A stretch of DNA of 64,000 bases. It comes from CAZEYT01 sp964516295. GTDB lineage: Bacteria; Verrucomicrobiota; Verrucomicrobiia; Chthoniobacterales; Terrimicrobiaceae. The notes below the pieces were generated by a model. The model was not told the DNA's origin. It did not search any database and was given only the letters and a program-made list of their open reading frames with translations. Each line of letters starts with the position of its first letter. Position 1 is the stretch's first letter. The translations under genes were made by a program, and so were the position numbers. This document shows, piece by piece, positions 17,662 through 25,692 of this stretch. The stretch covers positions 4,263-68,262 of the forward strand of contig CAZEYT010000004.1 in the NCBI GenBank assembly GCA_964516295.1. Reading direction: 5' to 3'.

Positions 17662-18228
17662 TTACTTGCTGCCCGGCTTCACGGCCGGAATGTCACGCAG
17701 GTCGTCGGGGACATTTGTCGCCTCGAATGTTTCGACCTGCATTTGCACGAGCGAAACAAAAGGACATCCGAAATCCGGCAGACGGCCGCTGCTTCGGTCC
17801 ACGATCGACCCGGCCGCCGCAACGATGCCGCCGTGGTCGCGGACGATCTGAATCGTTTCCTGCACCCGCCCGCCGCGGGTGACGACATCCTCGGCGACAA
17901 GAAACCGTTCGCCCGGCTGGATCTCAAAACCGCGCCGGAGGACGAGCCCGCCATTGCCATCTTTCTCCGCAAAAATGTGACGCTTCCCAAGATGGCGCGC
18001 CACTTCCTGCCCGACGATTATTCCGCCGACGGCCGGGGAAATGACCGTTGAAGCCTCATACGCAGCCAGCCGGTCCGCCAGCCATCCGCAGACTTTCGCA
18101 GCGATGGTGGCATCCTGCAGGAGGAGCGCGCATTGGAAAAACTCGCGGCTGTGGAGACCGCTTCGAAGAATGAAATGTCCGTGGAGGAGCGCGCCGGTCT
18201 GGCGAAAAAGGTCGAGAACTTCGGTCAT
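17662..18228 (-). CDS. pyrE: Orotate phosphoribosyltransferase
   Basis: 188 residues. It catalyses orotate plus PRPP to orotidine 5'-phosphate in pyrimidine synthesis. The substrate-binding start (GHFILRSGLHS), the SPAVGGIIVGQEVAR loop and the PRPP loop FLVAEDVVTRGG with paired acidic residues are all present. It is about 20 residues shorter than E. coli PyrE, which fits the compact PyrE branch. Same strand as the MATE gene behind it, with 42 bp between. Confidence 0.9.
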   Translation of the reverse strand: MTEVLDLFRQTGALLHGHFILRSGLHSREFFQCALLLQDATIAAKVCGWLADRLAAYEASTVISPAVGGIIVGQEVARHLGKRHIFAEKDGNGGLVLRRGFEIQPGERFLVAEDVVTRGGRVQETIQIVRDHGGIVAAAGSIVDRSSGRLPDFGCPFVSLVQMQVETFEATNVPDDLRDIPAVKPGSK

Positions 18229-18270
18229 GCGCGAGGATGTATCAGAGAGACCGCGCGACGTGCGAACTTT

Positions 18271-19623
18271 TCATGCGCGCGAGACCGCGGTTCGTTTGAG
18301 GAAGCGGAACAGGAAAAACAACCCCGTGAGTGCCATCCACGGAAGGTAGCCGATCCAGACGCCGGCCGCGCCCCAGCCGAGCGGGAACGCGAGCAAATAA
18401 ACCGTCGGGATGCTGAGCACCCAATAGCAAACCGCGTTCGCGAGCATGGGCACCTTGTTGTCGAGCAACCCGCGGAGCGACCCGAGGCTGATCGATTGGA
18501 TCGCATCGGAGATCTGATAAATCCCCGCAATCGTCACGAGCAGACCGGTGAGCTCAGCCACCGCTGGATCGTCCGTGAAGAGCCGCGCCAGTGCGTGTCC
18601 GAACGTAATGTAAACCACCGCGCAAAAGCCCATGAGCACCACACCGATTCCGACTCCTGTGAGTCCCGCCCGCCGCGCCGCCGGAACGTCCCCCGCACCC
18701 GCCGCCTGCGCGACGCGGACGCTGGTCGCTGTGGCCAGGGCGATGGGGAACATCCACGCCAGCGAGGCAATGCCGATCGTGACCTGGTTTGCCGCGAGGG
18801 CGACCGTGCCGACCCAGCCAAGCATGATCGAGCCGACAGCGAACGACCCGCCCTCGAGCACATCCTGACCGGCCACCGGAAGCCCGAGCCGGAAAAGATT
18901 CCGAACCTCGCCCGCATCGTCACGGCGCGGTTGCAGCAGGCGAAAAGCTCTCAGGCGGCGGTCGGTCACCAACCAACCCACGAGAGCAGCCGCCTGCATC
19001 ACGCGGGCGATGAGGGTGGCCCAGCCAGCTCCGACAAGACCCAGTGCGGGAAAACCCAGATGGCCGAAGATGAGAATGAAGTTGAGAGCGGCATTGAGAG
19101 CGACCGCGCCAGCCATGATCACAAGGACCGGCCACGGACGATTGACGGCTTCCGCGGCCTGTCCGAGCGCGATGGAGATGAGGGCAAATGGCATGGACCA
19201 GGCGAGGAGGAAAAGATAGCCCCCGGTCACAGCCACGACTTCCTTTGGCTGGCCGAGAAACGGCAGCGAGAACGTCGCGGCCGAGAGAGCGAGGGCAATC
19301 AAGAGTCCCACCCCCACGCCGAGCGCGCCGCCGGCGCGGATGGCCGTTCCCGCCGCAGCGGCATCGTTGGACCCAAACGCCCGGGCCACACGGGGCGCGA
19401 CGGCCCCGACCGCACCGTAGGCAAAATAGAGCGCGAACATGATGAAGTTTCCCGCCAACCCCGCGCCCGCCAGGGCGACCGGCCCGATGTGCCCGAGCAT
19501 GAGCGTGTCCGTGAGTTGGAGGAGGACTTGTCCGGCCTGCCCCAGAAGCATGGGAGCGGCCAGCGTGGCGATTGAACGCAGCGCGCTTCCTGAGTTTTCC
19601 CTGCTCTTTTGAAGCGACGCCAT
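18271..19623 (-). CDS. MATE-family multidrug exporter
   Basis: 450 residues with about 12 membrane segments and two related halves, each with the MATE signature (first half APMLLGQAGQVLLQLTDTLM; second half GLPVAGQDVLEGGSFAVGS). It should export cationic drugs or metabolites with Na+ or H+ antiport. I start at 19623 (MASLQKS) because the 46 residues upstream are hydrophilic and unlike the family. Divergent from the DsbD-like gene, with 80 bp between. Confidence 0.88.
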   Translation of the reverse strand: MASLQKSRENSGSALRSIATLAAPMLLGQAGQVLLQLTDTLMLGHIGPVALAGAGLAGNFIMFALYFAYGAVGAVAPRVARAFGSNDAAAAGTAIRAGGALGVGVGLLIALALSAATFSLPFLGQPKEVVAVTGGYLFLLAWSMPFALISIALGQAAEAVNRPWPVLVIMAGAVALNAALNFILIFGHLGFPALGLVGAGWATLIARVMQAAALVGWLVTDRRLRAFRLLQPRRDDAGEVRNLFRLGLPVAGQDVLEGGSFAVGSIMLGWVGTVALAANQVTIGIASLAWMFPIALATATSVRVAQAAGAGDVPAARRAGLTGVGIGVVLMGFCAVVYITFGHALARLFTDDPAVAELTGLLVTIAGIYQISDAIQSISLGSLRGLLDNKVPMLANAVCYWVLSIPTVYLLAFPLGWGAAGVWIGYLPWMALTGLFFLFRFLKRTAVSRA

Positions 19624-19703
19624 GCGAGCGCGAAGCAAAGCAAAGCGACGGCCCGACGGGAAGCGGATTTGCGCCTCCGGGCCCGCGGTGGTAACCATGC
19701 CCC

Positions 19704-21749
19704 ATGCAGAATCTCCCTCGCCCGTGGGTCGCCCTTTTCCTGGCCCTCTTCCTGATCGCACCGTCCCGCGCCCAGATTTTTGAGGGACGCGATCTCGTCA
19801 AAGCGACCTTGGTGCCGTCGGTCTCGGCGATTGTTCCCGGGAAACCTTTCGAGGTCGGCCTGCTCCTCGAGATGGCTCCGGAGTGGCATACCTATTGGGA
19901 ATTCAGCGGCGATGCGGGGCTGCCGACGAAAATCGCCTGGACCCTGCCCGAGGGATTCGTCGCCGGACCGATCCAATGGCCCGCACCGGAGTCAAAGATC
20001 GAGCCGGGAGACATCCTTACCTACGCCTACAGCGACCGCGTGCTTTTGACGACCACGATTGTTCCCGCGCCCGGTGTGCGTCCGGGTGAAACGATCACCC
20101 TTCGCGCGCGGGCCTCGTGGCTCGTCTGCAAGGAACTCTGCATCCCGGGCTCGGCCGAACTGGAGCTCTCCCTGCCCGTGGCCGAAACGGCGTCGCCCGA
20201 GAATGCCGGCCTGTTCGACACCTACCGCGCCCAAGTGCCATCCTCGGAGCCGGCTCCCTATGGCTTGAAATGGTCGCGGGACGGAAAATCGCTGGTCCTG
20301 CACGTTGGCGGTGTGCCGGCGGGGACGGCGGTCGCTTTGTTTCCACTGCCGGTCGGGGACCAGACGGTCGGACATCCGGTGTCCGGACCGGATGGAACGA
20401 TCCGCGTTGATGTGGAGGGGGATTTCCGAGGCGTGCTCGCGGTCGGGAGCGGGGATGCCCGCCGGGCGTGGTACGTGGAGCACTCGGAAGCCTCTTCGGT
20501 CGCGGTGGCTCCTACGACCGCGGAGATTGGTCTTTGGACAGCATTGTTCTACGGATTTCTTGGCGGCTTGATTCTCAACCTCATGCCCTGCGTGCTGCCG
20601 GTGATCTCGTTGAAAATTTTCGGCTTCATCCGGCAGGCTGGCGAAGAGCCGCGGAAAATTCTCGCGCATGGAATCGCGTTCATGGCCGGGATCTTCGCAT
20701 GGTTCCTCGGGCTGGGGCTGCTCATTGTCGCGCTGAAAAGCGGAGGAGCCGAGGTGACGTGGGCGTTTCAGTTTCAAAATCCGTGGTTCAACATCGTCAT
20801 CGGCGCGATTGTCTTTGCGTTTGCGCTGAATTTGTTCGGCGTCTTTGAGCTGGTGCTTCCCGGTCGCGCCAGCACGGCGCTGGAATCGGCGGGTTCGACC
20901 GGCGGCTTGGGCGGGTCGTTTTTCCAGGGCGTCTTTGCAACGCTTCTAGCGACCCCGTGCACCGCTCCGTTTTTGGGAACGGCGCTGGGGTTTGCCTTCA
21001 GCCAGCCGGCTCCGGTGATCTTCGGGATGTTTGCATCGGTCGCGGCCGGGATGGCGTCGCCGTATCTGATCCTTTCGGCGCGGCCGGGATGGATGCGGTT
21101 TTTGCCGCGGCCGGGGGCCTGGATGGAACGGCTCAAACAATTCATGGCCTTCCCGCTGCTGGCCACGCTGGTTTGGATTTTGTCGATTCTCGGCGGTCAG
21201 CGCGGCGTGGAGGGCGTCGTTTGGTTCTGCGCGTTTCTGGTCTGTCTTGGCCTCGCGTGCTGGATCTACGGGAGTTTTTCGGGACCGACCGCACGGCCGC
21301 TTGCTCGATGGATTTCCGTTGTCTCCGCGTTGGTTCTCATCCTCGGCGGCGGGAAGGTTTTTCTCACCGAACGCCCTGTCGAAAACGAATCCGCCGAATC
21401 CATCGCATGGGTGCCGTTCTCCGCCGCGGAGTTGGCGGCGTTGCAGAAGGACGGGCGGACCGTGTTCCTCGATTTCACCGCCGACTGGTGTATCACTTGC
21501 AAATTCAACGAACGCACGGCGATCAACACGCCCGCCGTCCGCGCCCGGATGGCGGAAAAGAACGTCGTGCCGATGAAGGCGGATTGGACCAATGCGAATC
21601 CCGAGATCACCGCGGCCCTCAAGGCATTCGGCCGCGTGGGCGTGCCATTTTATGTCATTTATCCGGGTGGTGATGCCGCGAACCCGATTGTGCTGCCCGA
21701 GTTGCTGACCGAGGCGATTCTCCTCGAGACTCTCAAAAATCTGCCCTGA
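19704..21749 (+). CDS. DsbD/ScsB-like protein-disulfide reductase
   Basis: 681 residues. A signal peptide precedes an N-terminal periplasmic domain (to about 275) with the Cys pair LVCKELCIPG. The membrane domain has the two paired cysteines (LNLMPCVLP near 295, ATPCTAP near 418). The C-terminal thioredoxin domain has the redox motif WCITC near 595-598. This is the usual DsbD route for passing electrons from cytoplasmic thioredoxin to periplasmic proteins. A peroxiredoxin-like protein follows 42 bp downstream and may use these electrons. Confidence 0.88.
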   Translation: MQNLPRPWVALFLALFLIAPSRAQIFEGRDLVKATLVPSVSAIVPGKPFEVGLLLEMAPEWHTYWEFSGDAGLPTKIAWTLPEGFVAGPIQWPAPESKIEPGDILTYAYSDRVLLTTTIVPAPGVRPGETITLRARASWLVCKELCIPGSAELELSLPVAETASPENAGLFDTYRAQVPSSEPAPYGLKWSRDGKSLVLHVGGVPAGTAVALFPLPVGDQTVGHPVSGPDGTIRVDVEGDFRGVLAVGSGDARRAWYVEHSEASSVAVAPTTAEIGLWTALFYGFLGGLILNLMPCVLPVISLKIFGFIRQAGEEPRKILAHGIAFMAGIFAWFLGLGLLIVALKSGGAEVTWAFQFQNPWFNIVIGAIVFAFALNLFGVFELVLPGRASTALESAGSTGGLGGSFFQGVFATLLATPCTAPFLGTALGFAFSQPAPVIFGMFASVAAGMASPYLILSARPGWMRFLPRPGAWMERLKQFMAFPLLATLVWILSILGGQRGVEGVVWFCAFLVCLGLACWIYGSFSGPTARPLARWISVVSALVLILGGGKVFLTERPVENESAESIAWVPFSAAELAALQKDGRTVFLDFTADWCITCKFNERTAINTPAVRARMAEKNVVPMKADWTNANPEITAALKAFGRVGVPFYVIYPGGDAANPIVLPELLTEAILLETLKNLP

Positions 21750-21791
21750 GCCGGTTGCGGAACGGCCGGGCGCGCCTATGTTGCACCCGCT

Positions 21792-22388
21792 ATGAAAACC
21801 GCACTCGCCCTTCTGATTGCCCTCGCCACCGTCGCCCATGCCCAGGTGGAAGTGGGAAAACCCGCCCCGGATTTCACTTTGAAGGACTGCTCGGGCAAGG
21901 AACACAGCCTCTCGGATTTCAAAGGAAAAACCGTCGTCCTCGAGTGGGTGAACCACGGATGTCCGTTCGTCGTGAAGCACTACAGCTCGGGGAACATGCA
22001 GAAGCTCCAGAAGGACGCCACCGCGAAGGACGTGGTCTGGCTTTCGATCTGCTCGTCCGCTCCGGGCAAGCAAGGGCACATGACCGGCGAGGATGCGGCC
22101 AAAAAGTGTGAAGCCGTCGGCTCCGCCGCAACCGCCTACCTCCTCGACGAAGATGGCAAAGTCGGCCGTCTCTACGGAGCCAAAGTCACGCCGGAAATGT
22201 ATATCATCAACAAAGACGGCATCCTCGTTTACCACGGAGCCATTGACAACAAGAAGTCAACCGACGCCGCCGACATTGCCGGGGCCACCAACCATGTCGC
22301 CGTTGCGTTGGAAGAAGTGCTCGCAGGCAAGCCGGTCACGACCGCCACGACGACCGCCTATGGCTGCTCGGTGAAATACGCAAACTGA
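21792..22388 (+). CDS. Exported thioredoxin-fold (AhpC/TSA, peroxiredoxin-like) protein
   Basis: 198 residues with a short signal peptide (MKTALALLIALATVAHA). The thioredoxin-fold core has PAPDFTLKDCSGKEHSL and a single catalytic-type Cys in NHGCPFVVKHY. The second half has a cis-Pro turn (VTPEMYIINKDG). It resembles PRX-like1 proteins, which are probable thiol peroxidases or redox relays. It follows the DsbD-like gene and is closed by the strong terminator at 22412. Confidence 0.82.
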   Translation: MKTALALLIALATVAHAQVEVGKPAPDFTLKDCSGKEHSLSDFKGKTVVLEWVNHGCPFVVKHYSSGNMQKLQKDATAKDVVWLSICSSAPGKQGHMTGEDAAKKCEAVGSAATAYLLDEDGKVGRLYGAKVTPEMYIINKDGILVYHGAIDNKKSTDAADIAGATNHVAVALEEVLAGKPVTTATTTAYGCSVKYAN

Positions 22389-22411
22389 TCCACCGGTAAA
22401 AAAATTCCCAA

Positions 22412-22446
22412 CCGGTGTCGGAACACTCTTCCGGCGCCGGCTTTTT
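22412..22446 (+). terminator. Rho-independent terminator after the peroxiredoxin-like gene
   Basis: A 12-bp stem (CCGGTGTCGGAA with TTCCGGCGCCGG, two G-U pairs) closes a CACTC loop and is followed by CTTTTT, 23 bp after the stop at 22388. An A7 run just upstream (22398-22404) could give a weaker terminator on the minus strand for the defence operon. Confidence 0.85.
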
Positions 22447-22610
22447 GCTAGGAGCATTTTAAGTGGCCGCCGATTCGCGAGCGATTCAGTCCTGCTGCCC
22501 CAACCACCGCTGCGGGTGAATTCGTTTTCGAGGACACGGAACTTGATTTTTTTATCGCTGGTCTTGCTGATCGAGGTCGGCCATTTGAGGTTGGTCGCAT
22601 GTCTCCCCTG

Positions 22611-23114
22611 CTACATGGGGAGGTCCGCCTGTTTCGGGCGCGGGGGTGGGAGTTCGCGGACTTCGATGCGACCGTCGGCGGCGGTTTTCAAGGGGCCGTC
22701 ATTGGTGTAGAGGACGTCGGCGCCGCGCGCCAAGGCGCTGGCCAGAATCATGAGGTCGGCCTTGATCTTTGCCCGCTCGGTGCCGGGGAATGCCTCGCGA
22801 ATTTGATCCCAGAGATGGGGGTTGCGTTCGGAGGCATCTCGCCAGAGTTCCGCTGCGATGGCCGCCGTGCGCACGTCGAAGGGCACGACTTGAAACCTGC
22901 GGTTGAGCACGTCGAGCAAGCCGACGTGTTGCGGCTTGGGCACGCCGGCGAGGAATTCCGCCACGACGACCGCGGGGACCACGATGTCGGCGTCGGCGGT
23001 GTCGAGGTCCTCGAAGATAGCTTGGGCCCGATTGATCATTTCCTCCTGACCGGGGGTGGCGACGCCGCGCACGCCCCAGATGAGGATGTGGTTGTCGAGG
23101 CAGGCGCGTTTCAT
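22611..23114 (-). CDS. PIN-domain nuclease (VapC-like toxin)
   Basis: 167 residues. The PIN acidic residues are present: Asp7 (ACLDNHILIWG), Glu in VVVAEFLAG, and the later Asp pair (KADLMILASA and ADVLYTNDG). PIN proteins of this kind cleave RNA and are usually held by a partner antitoxin. Its start overlaps the stop of the upstream gene (23111-23899) by 4 bp, so that product is the natural candidate partner. It is the last gene of the defence island on this strand. Confidence 0.85.
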   Translation of the reverse strand: MKRACLDNHILIWGVRGVATPGQEEMINRAQAIFEDLDTADADIVVPAVVVAEFLAGVPKPQHVGLLDVLNRRFQVVPFDVRTAAIAAELWRDASERNPHLWDQIREAFPGTERAKIKADLMILASALARGADVLYTNDGPLKTAADGRIEVRELPPPRPKQADLPM

Positions 23115-23899
23115 GGCAGTTCTCCTTCCCTCACGCGGCGGACGAAGAGGTCGATGTCTTCGATCTGGTCGTAGGCTCCGCCTGCCGCTTCACGGAGTTC
23201 CTGGAAGGCCTCGCTCGCCTTGCCGCGTTCGTAGTGAAGGATTTCTTCGACCCGGAAATAGACGACCGAGCCGTCCTGGGCATCCCATGTGGCCTGCCCT
23301 CGCAAGGCAGCCTGAGAATAGAGTCGGCTGCCAAGTTCGCGGCTTTGCTCCTCGGTGACGTCACCATAGACGACTTGGCGGTCGGAGACGCGCAGGCGCA
23401 CGCGGGGACGCAAGCCGCCCACGCGCTCGATCTTGCCGTGGAAGACGGTTTCGCCACGTTGGTATTCCGGGGCTGGAACCTCGACTCCGAATTCGGGAGG
23501 CAGGTCGAGGATGGGGCGGTCGCCGCCGTTCCAGAATTGGGTGCGTCCGTTGCGCTGGCGCGAGAACGTGGTGAGCGTGCGAAGACCTTCGAGGCTCCGG
23601 GCCGGGAGGCTACGGAAGAGCCGATTGGCGGTGGCGGTGGTCAGCTCCTTGTATGCGGAGCGGGCGATTTCGGACCGGTTGCTTGTGAAGGCGAACCCGA
23701 TGCTCTCGTCCACAACCTGCGCGAGTCCGACGATGAGTTCCTCCGATTCATCCGGGTGTTCACGGGCGGCGATGGCCAACACGGTTTGCTCCGCTGCCAC
23801 GAGCAACTGCGCGAGGTGGCTCGCTGGGATGAGATGGGGATGCAACCCCTCGCCGGTTAGGCGGATGGTAAAGAGTGGCTTTTCCGTATTTGCTGGCAC
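23111..23899 (-). CDS. Unknown protein coupled to the PIN nuclease, candidate antitoxin
   Basis: 262 residues, soluble, with no recognised domain. The N terminus (PLFTIRLTGEGLHPHLIPAS) and the strand-rich middle (RVRLRVSDRQVVYGDV) look like a mixed alpha/beta fold. No helix-turn-helix is obvious, unlike normal VapB antitoxins, and it is three times their usual size. Its TGA overlaps the PIN start by 4 bp. The antitoxin role is an inference from that coupling only. Just upstream lies a stray hsdS 3' end. Confidence 0.7.
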   Translation of the reverse strand: MPANTEKPLFTIRLTGEGLHPHLIPASHLAQLLVAAEQTVLAIAAREHPDESEELIVGLAQVVDESIGFAFTSNRSEIARSAYKELTTATANRLFRSLPARSLEGLRTLTTFSRQRNGRTQFWNGGDRPILDLPPEFGVEVPAPEYQRGETVFHGKIERVGGLRPRVRLRVSDRQVVYGDVTEEQSRELGSRLYSQAALRGQATWDAQDGSVVYFRVEEILHYERGKASEAFQELREAAGGAYDQIEDIDLFVRRVREGELP

Positions 23900-23903
23900 G
23901 AAT

Positions 23904-23999
23904 TTACTCCGAAGCGGCGGCGGGGCAAGCCTCTTCCTCGCCCCAGATGCGGGCGAGGGCGGCTTGGATGTTTCTTTCGCAGCGGGTGCTGGAAACTCG
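23904..23999 (-). pseudogene. Duplicated 3' end of an hsdS gene
   Basis: Read on the minus strand this gives STRCERNIQAALARIWGEE and then a stop. The living HsdM-HsdS gene ends with TRFEKKIQATLARIWGE (25693-25770 region). The DNA is also close: CCCCAGATGCGGGCGAGGG occurs at 23941 and again at 25717. The fragment sits between the HIRAN gene and the PIN-associated gene, so the HipA/HIRAN pair is flanked by two copies of the same hsdS tail. Confidence 0.8.
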
Positions 24000-24035
24000 A
24001 ATAACGGGCCTTAGCGTCGGCGACGAATCTGGCAG

Positions 24036-24788
24036 TTAATCCAACAGCGGATTGAAGTCGGGTGTGGACATGGGCTGTCTGCCTGCTGGCGCACGCCCCT
24101 TGTAATCAATGAGCAGGCGCTGATTAAGAGGAGCAGACTCGTCGTTGATGCGGGCCACCGTGGCGGACAATTCGGGGGCGTAGGGCACGCAGGTGATCAG
24201 ATCTTCCACCAGGTATCGGGGTGCCCAGCCGATCATTTGGTAATCTACAGTGAGCAGTGGCACCGCCAGCCGGGTGGCTGGGTTGTTCAGTTCCACGAGG
24301 ATGCGCAACTCCTCGCCGACATTCAACTGGGCGGCCCGAGCTTGCGCTTTTTCGCCCAAATGTCGGAGACCGTGCAAGAAGAAGCGCACATGAAAGTGCC
24401 CCTCGGCATCAGCGGTGACTTGGGGGAACACTTCCAGATTGTCCGTTACGCGCTCGCCGCCGGATACGGAAAGAATTGAGACGGGGTCGGCGTGACCCCG
24501 GTCCAGATCCAGCCACCGGATGAATTCCTGGAAATCTTCCCGTTTGGGTGAAATCACTCGGTTTTTGAACAAAGGAAAAAGCTCGTCGGACTCATAGTCT
24601 TTCCGGAAATCGGGAAAGGCCAACAGAGGGGTAAATCCCACATCGCGTTGGGCTTTCAGCGCGCCTCCCGTGTAGCGGAAGCGGTAATGATGAGCTTCAG
24701 GATCTGCATCCAAGCGACCCACAGGAAACCATGCCCGACTGCGGGCGGAATCGGTGGGAGCCTGCCAGGCGAGGAAGAGGCTTTTCAT
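24036..24788 (-). CDS. HIRAN-domain protein with HipA-N1-like N terminus
   Basis: 250 residues. Residues 1-120 resemble the first N-terminal subdomain of HipA kinases (GRLDADPEAHHYRFRYTGG and a DELFPLFKNRV turn). Residues about 130-197 form a HIRAN domain (LRILVELNNPATRLAVPLL, then QMIGWAPRYL), a fold that binds DNA ends or unusual DNA. The start overlaps the stop of the HipA-like kinase by 4 bp. In HipBST systems the N1 part (HipS) is a separate protein that restrains the kinase (HipT), so this protein may do the same job. That role is inferred. Confidence 0.78.
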   Translation of the reverse strand: MKSLFLAWQAPTDSARSRAWFPVGRLDADPEAHHYRFRYTGGALKAQRDVGFTPLLAFPDFRKDYESDELFPLFKNRVISPKREDFQEFIRWLDLDRGHADPVSILSVSGGERVTDNLEVFPQVTADAEGHFHVRFFLHGLRHLGEKAQARAAQLNVGEELRILVELNNPATRLAVPLLTVDYQMIGWAPRYLVEDLITCVPYAPELSATVARINDESAPLNQRLLIDYKGRAPAGRQPMSTPDFNPLLD

Positions 24789-25684
24789 GGGAATTCCAAG
24801 ATCAATCTACGCGTGGTGGCCAGCAATGCCAGAGCAAAGCGGCGGGCCGGATCCGTGATCCGCGTGTCAGGAACCCGATGGAGCAGTCCTTCCACGGCAT
24901 TTTTCGACAGTTCCGCCACCCGGGTTTGCCAAGGTTTGAAAAACTGGGGGTAGCGTTCGGCCAGCGTCTGGGCCACGGCCAGAGGACTGAGACCGTGCCG
25001 GGCCTCTGCATTTAAAAAGATGCCACCGCGGCCTTTGCGGATGTATCGCTCCAAGGTTCCTTCGCTCAAATAACCCTCTCGCGCTTCGTCAGTGAGTTCC
25101 CGCCCGAGGGAGGAAGCATGGTCGAAAGTGGGTGCAAGCTGGATTTTGAAGCCGGGTGCTTGACCTGCCTCCTCGTGCCGCTCCACCAACACGCCCCAGT
25201 TTTGATGGTGACGATCAGTGTTGCCCACCACGGCATCAAGCACAAGATAGCCCACCATGCGAAAGGCGGCTTCCCGGCGGGATTTTTCTGTGGGAAAAAG
25301 TTTTTCAATCACTGTGACGATGTTGTCGAAGGTATGATCCGCTTGGCCTCGCTCCTTTTCCTTGTCGTAACCTGTGATAAGGCCTCCAAGCAGTTCGTTG
25401 CCATGGACGAGCACGCTCTGGTTGGAGAGCAGGAAAGACCGAACCGCACACCCCCGCTTGCCCGCCCAGACGGCCAGTTCGGCATGGTGGGTGGGGAGGC
25501 CAAGGAGGAGAGCAATTTCCGAGGCCACCTTTTCCGACCAATCCTCGCCGGTTCCAAGGCGGGCTTCCTTGAAAAGCCAGTTCTCCCCATCCAGTTTGAA
25601 CCAAAACTTGGGCTTGCTCCCCAACTGTTCCACATCGCTCCGCATCTCAGAGGTGACTTCCAAAATGGGGAAGGTCTCGGACAT
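24785..25684 (-). CDS. HipA-like serine/threonine kinase lacking the N1 subdomain
   Basis: 299 residues. The kinase core shows an ATP-binding strand with Lys (NWLFKEARLG, residues 35-44), the catalytic loop GNTDRHHQNWG (154-164) and a metal-binding APTFDHASSL segment (184-193). This is the HipA/CtkA/HipT pattern. HipA toxins phosphorylate tRNA synthetases and stop growth. Full HipA is about 440 residues, so the missing N-terminal part matches the separate HIRAN protein downstream. It sits 8 bp after the HsdM-HsdS gene, apparently in the same operon. Confidence 0.82.
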   Translation of the reverse strand: MSETFPILEVTSEMRSDVEQLGSKPKFWFKLDGENWLFKEARLGTGEDWSEKVASEIALLLGLPTHHAELAVWAGKRGCAVRSFLLSNQSVLVHGNELLGGLITGYDKEKERGQADHTFDNIVTVIEKLFPTEKSRREAAFRMVGYLVLDAVVGNTDRHHQNWGVLVERHEEAGQAPGFKIQLAPTFDHASSLGRELTDEAREGYLSEGTLERYIRKGRGGIFLNAEARHGLSPLAVAQTLAERYPQFFKPWQTRVAELSKNAVEGLLHRVPDTRITDPARRFALALLATTRRLILEFP

Positions 25685-25692
25685 GGAACAGG

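Noticed and set aside
22389..22610. Possible extra gene between the peroxiredoxin-like gene and the PIN gene
   Set aside because: Short frames only, with no conserved pattern; the strong terminator explains the structure seen.
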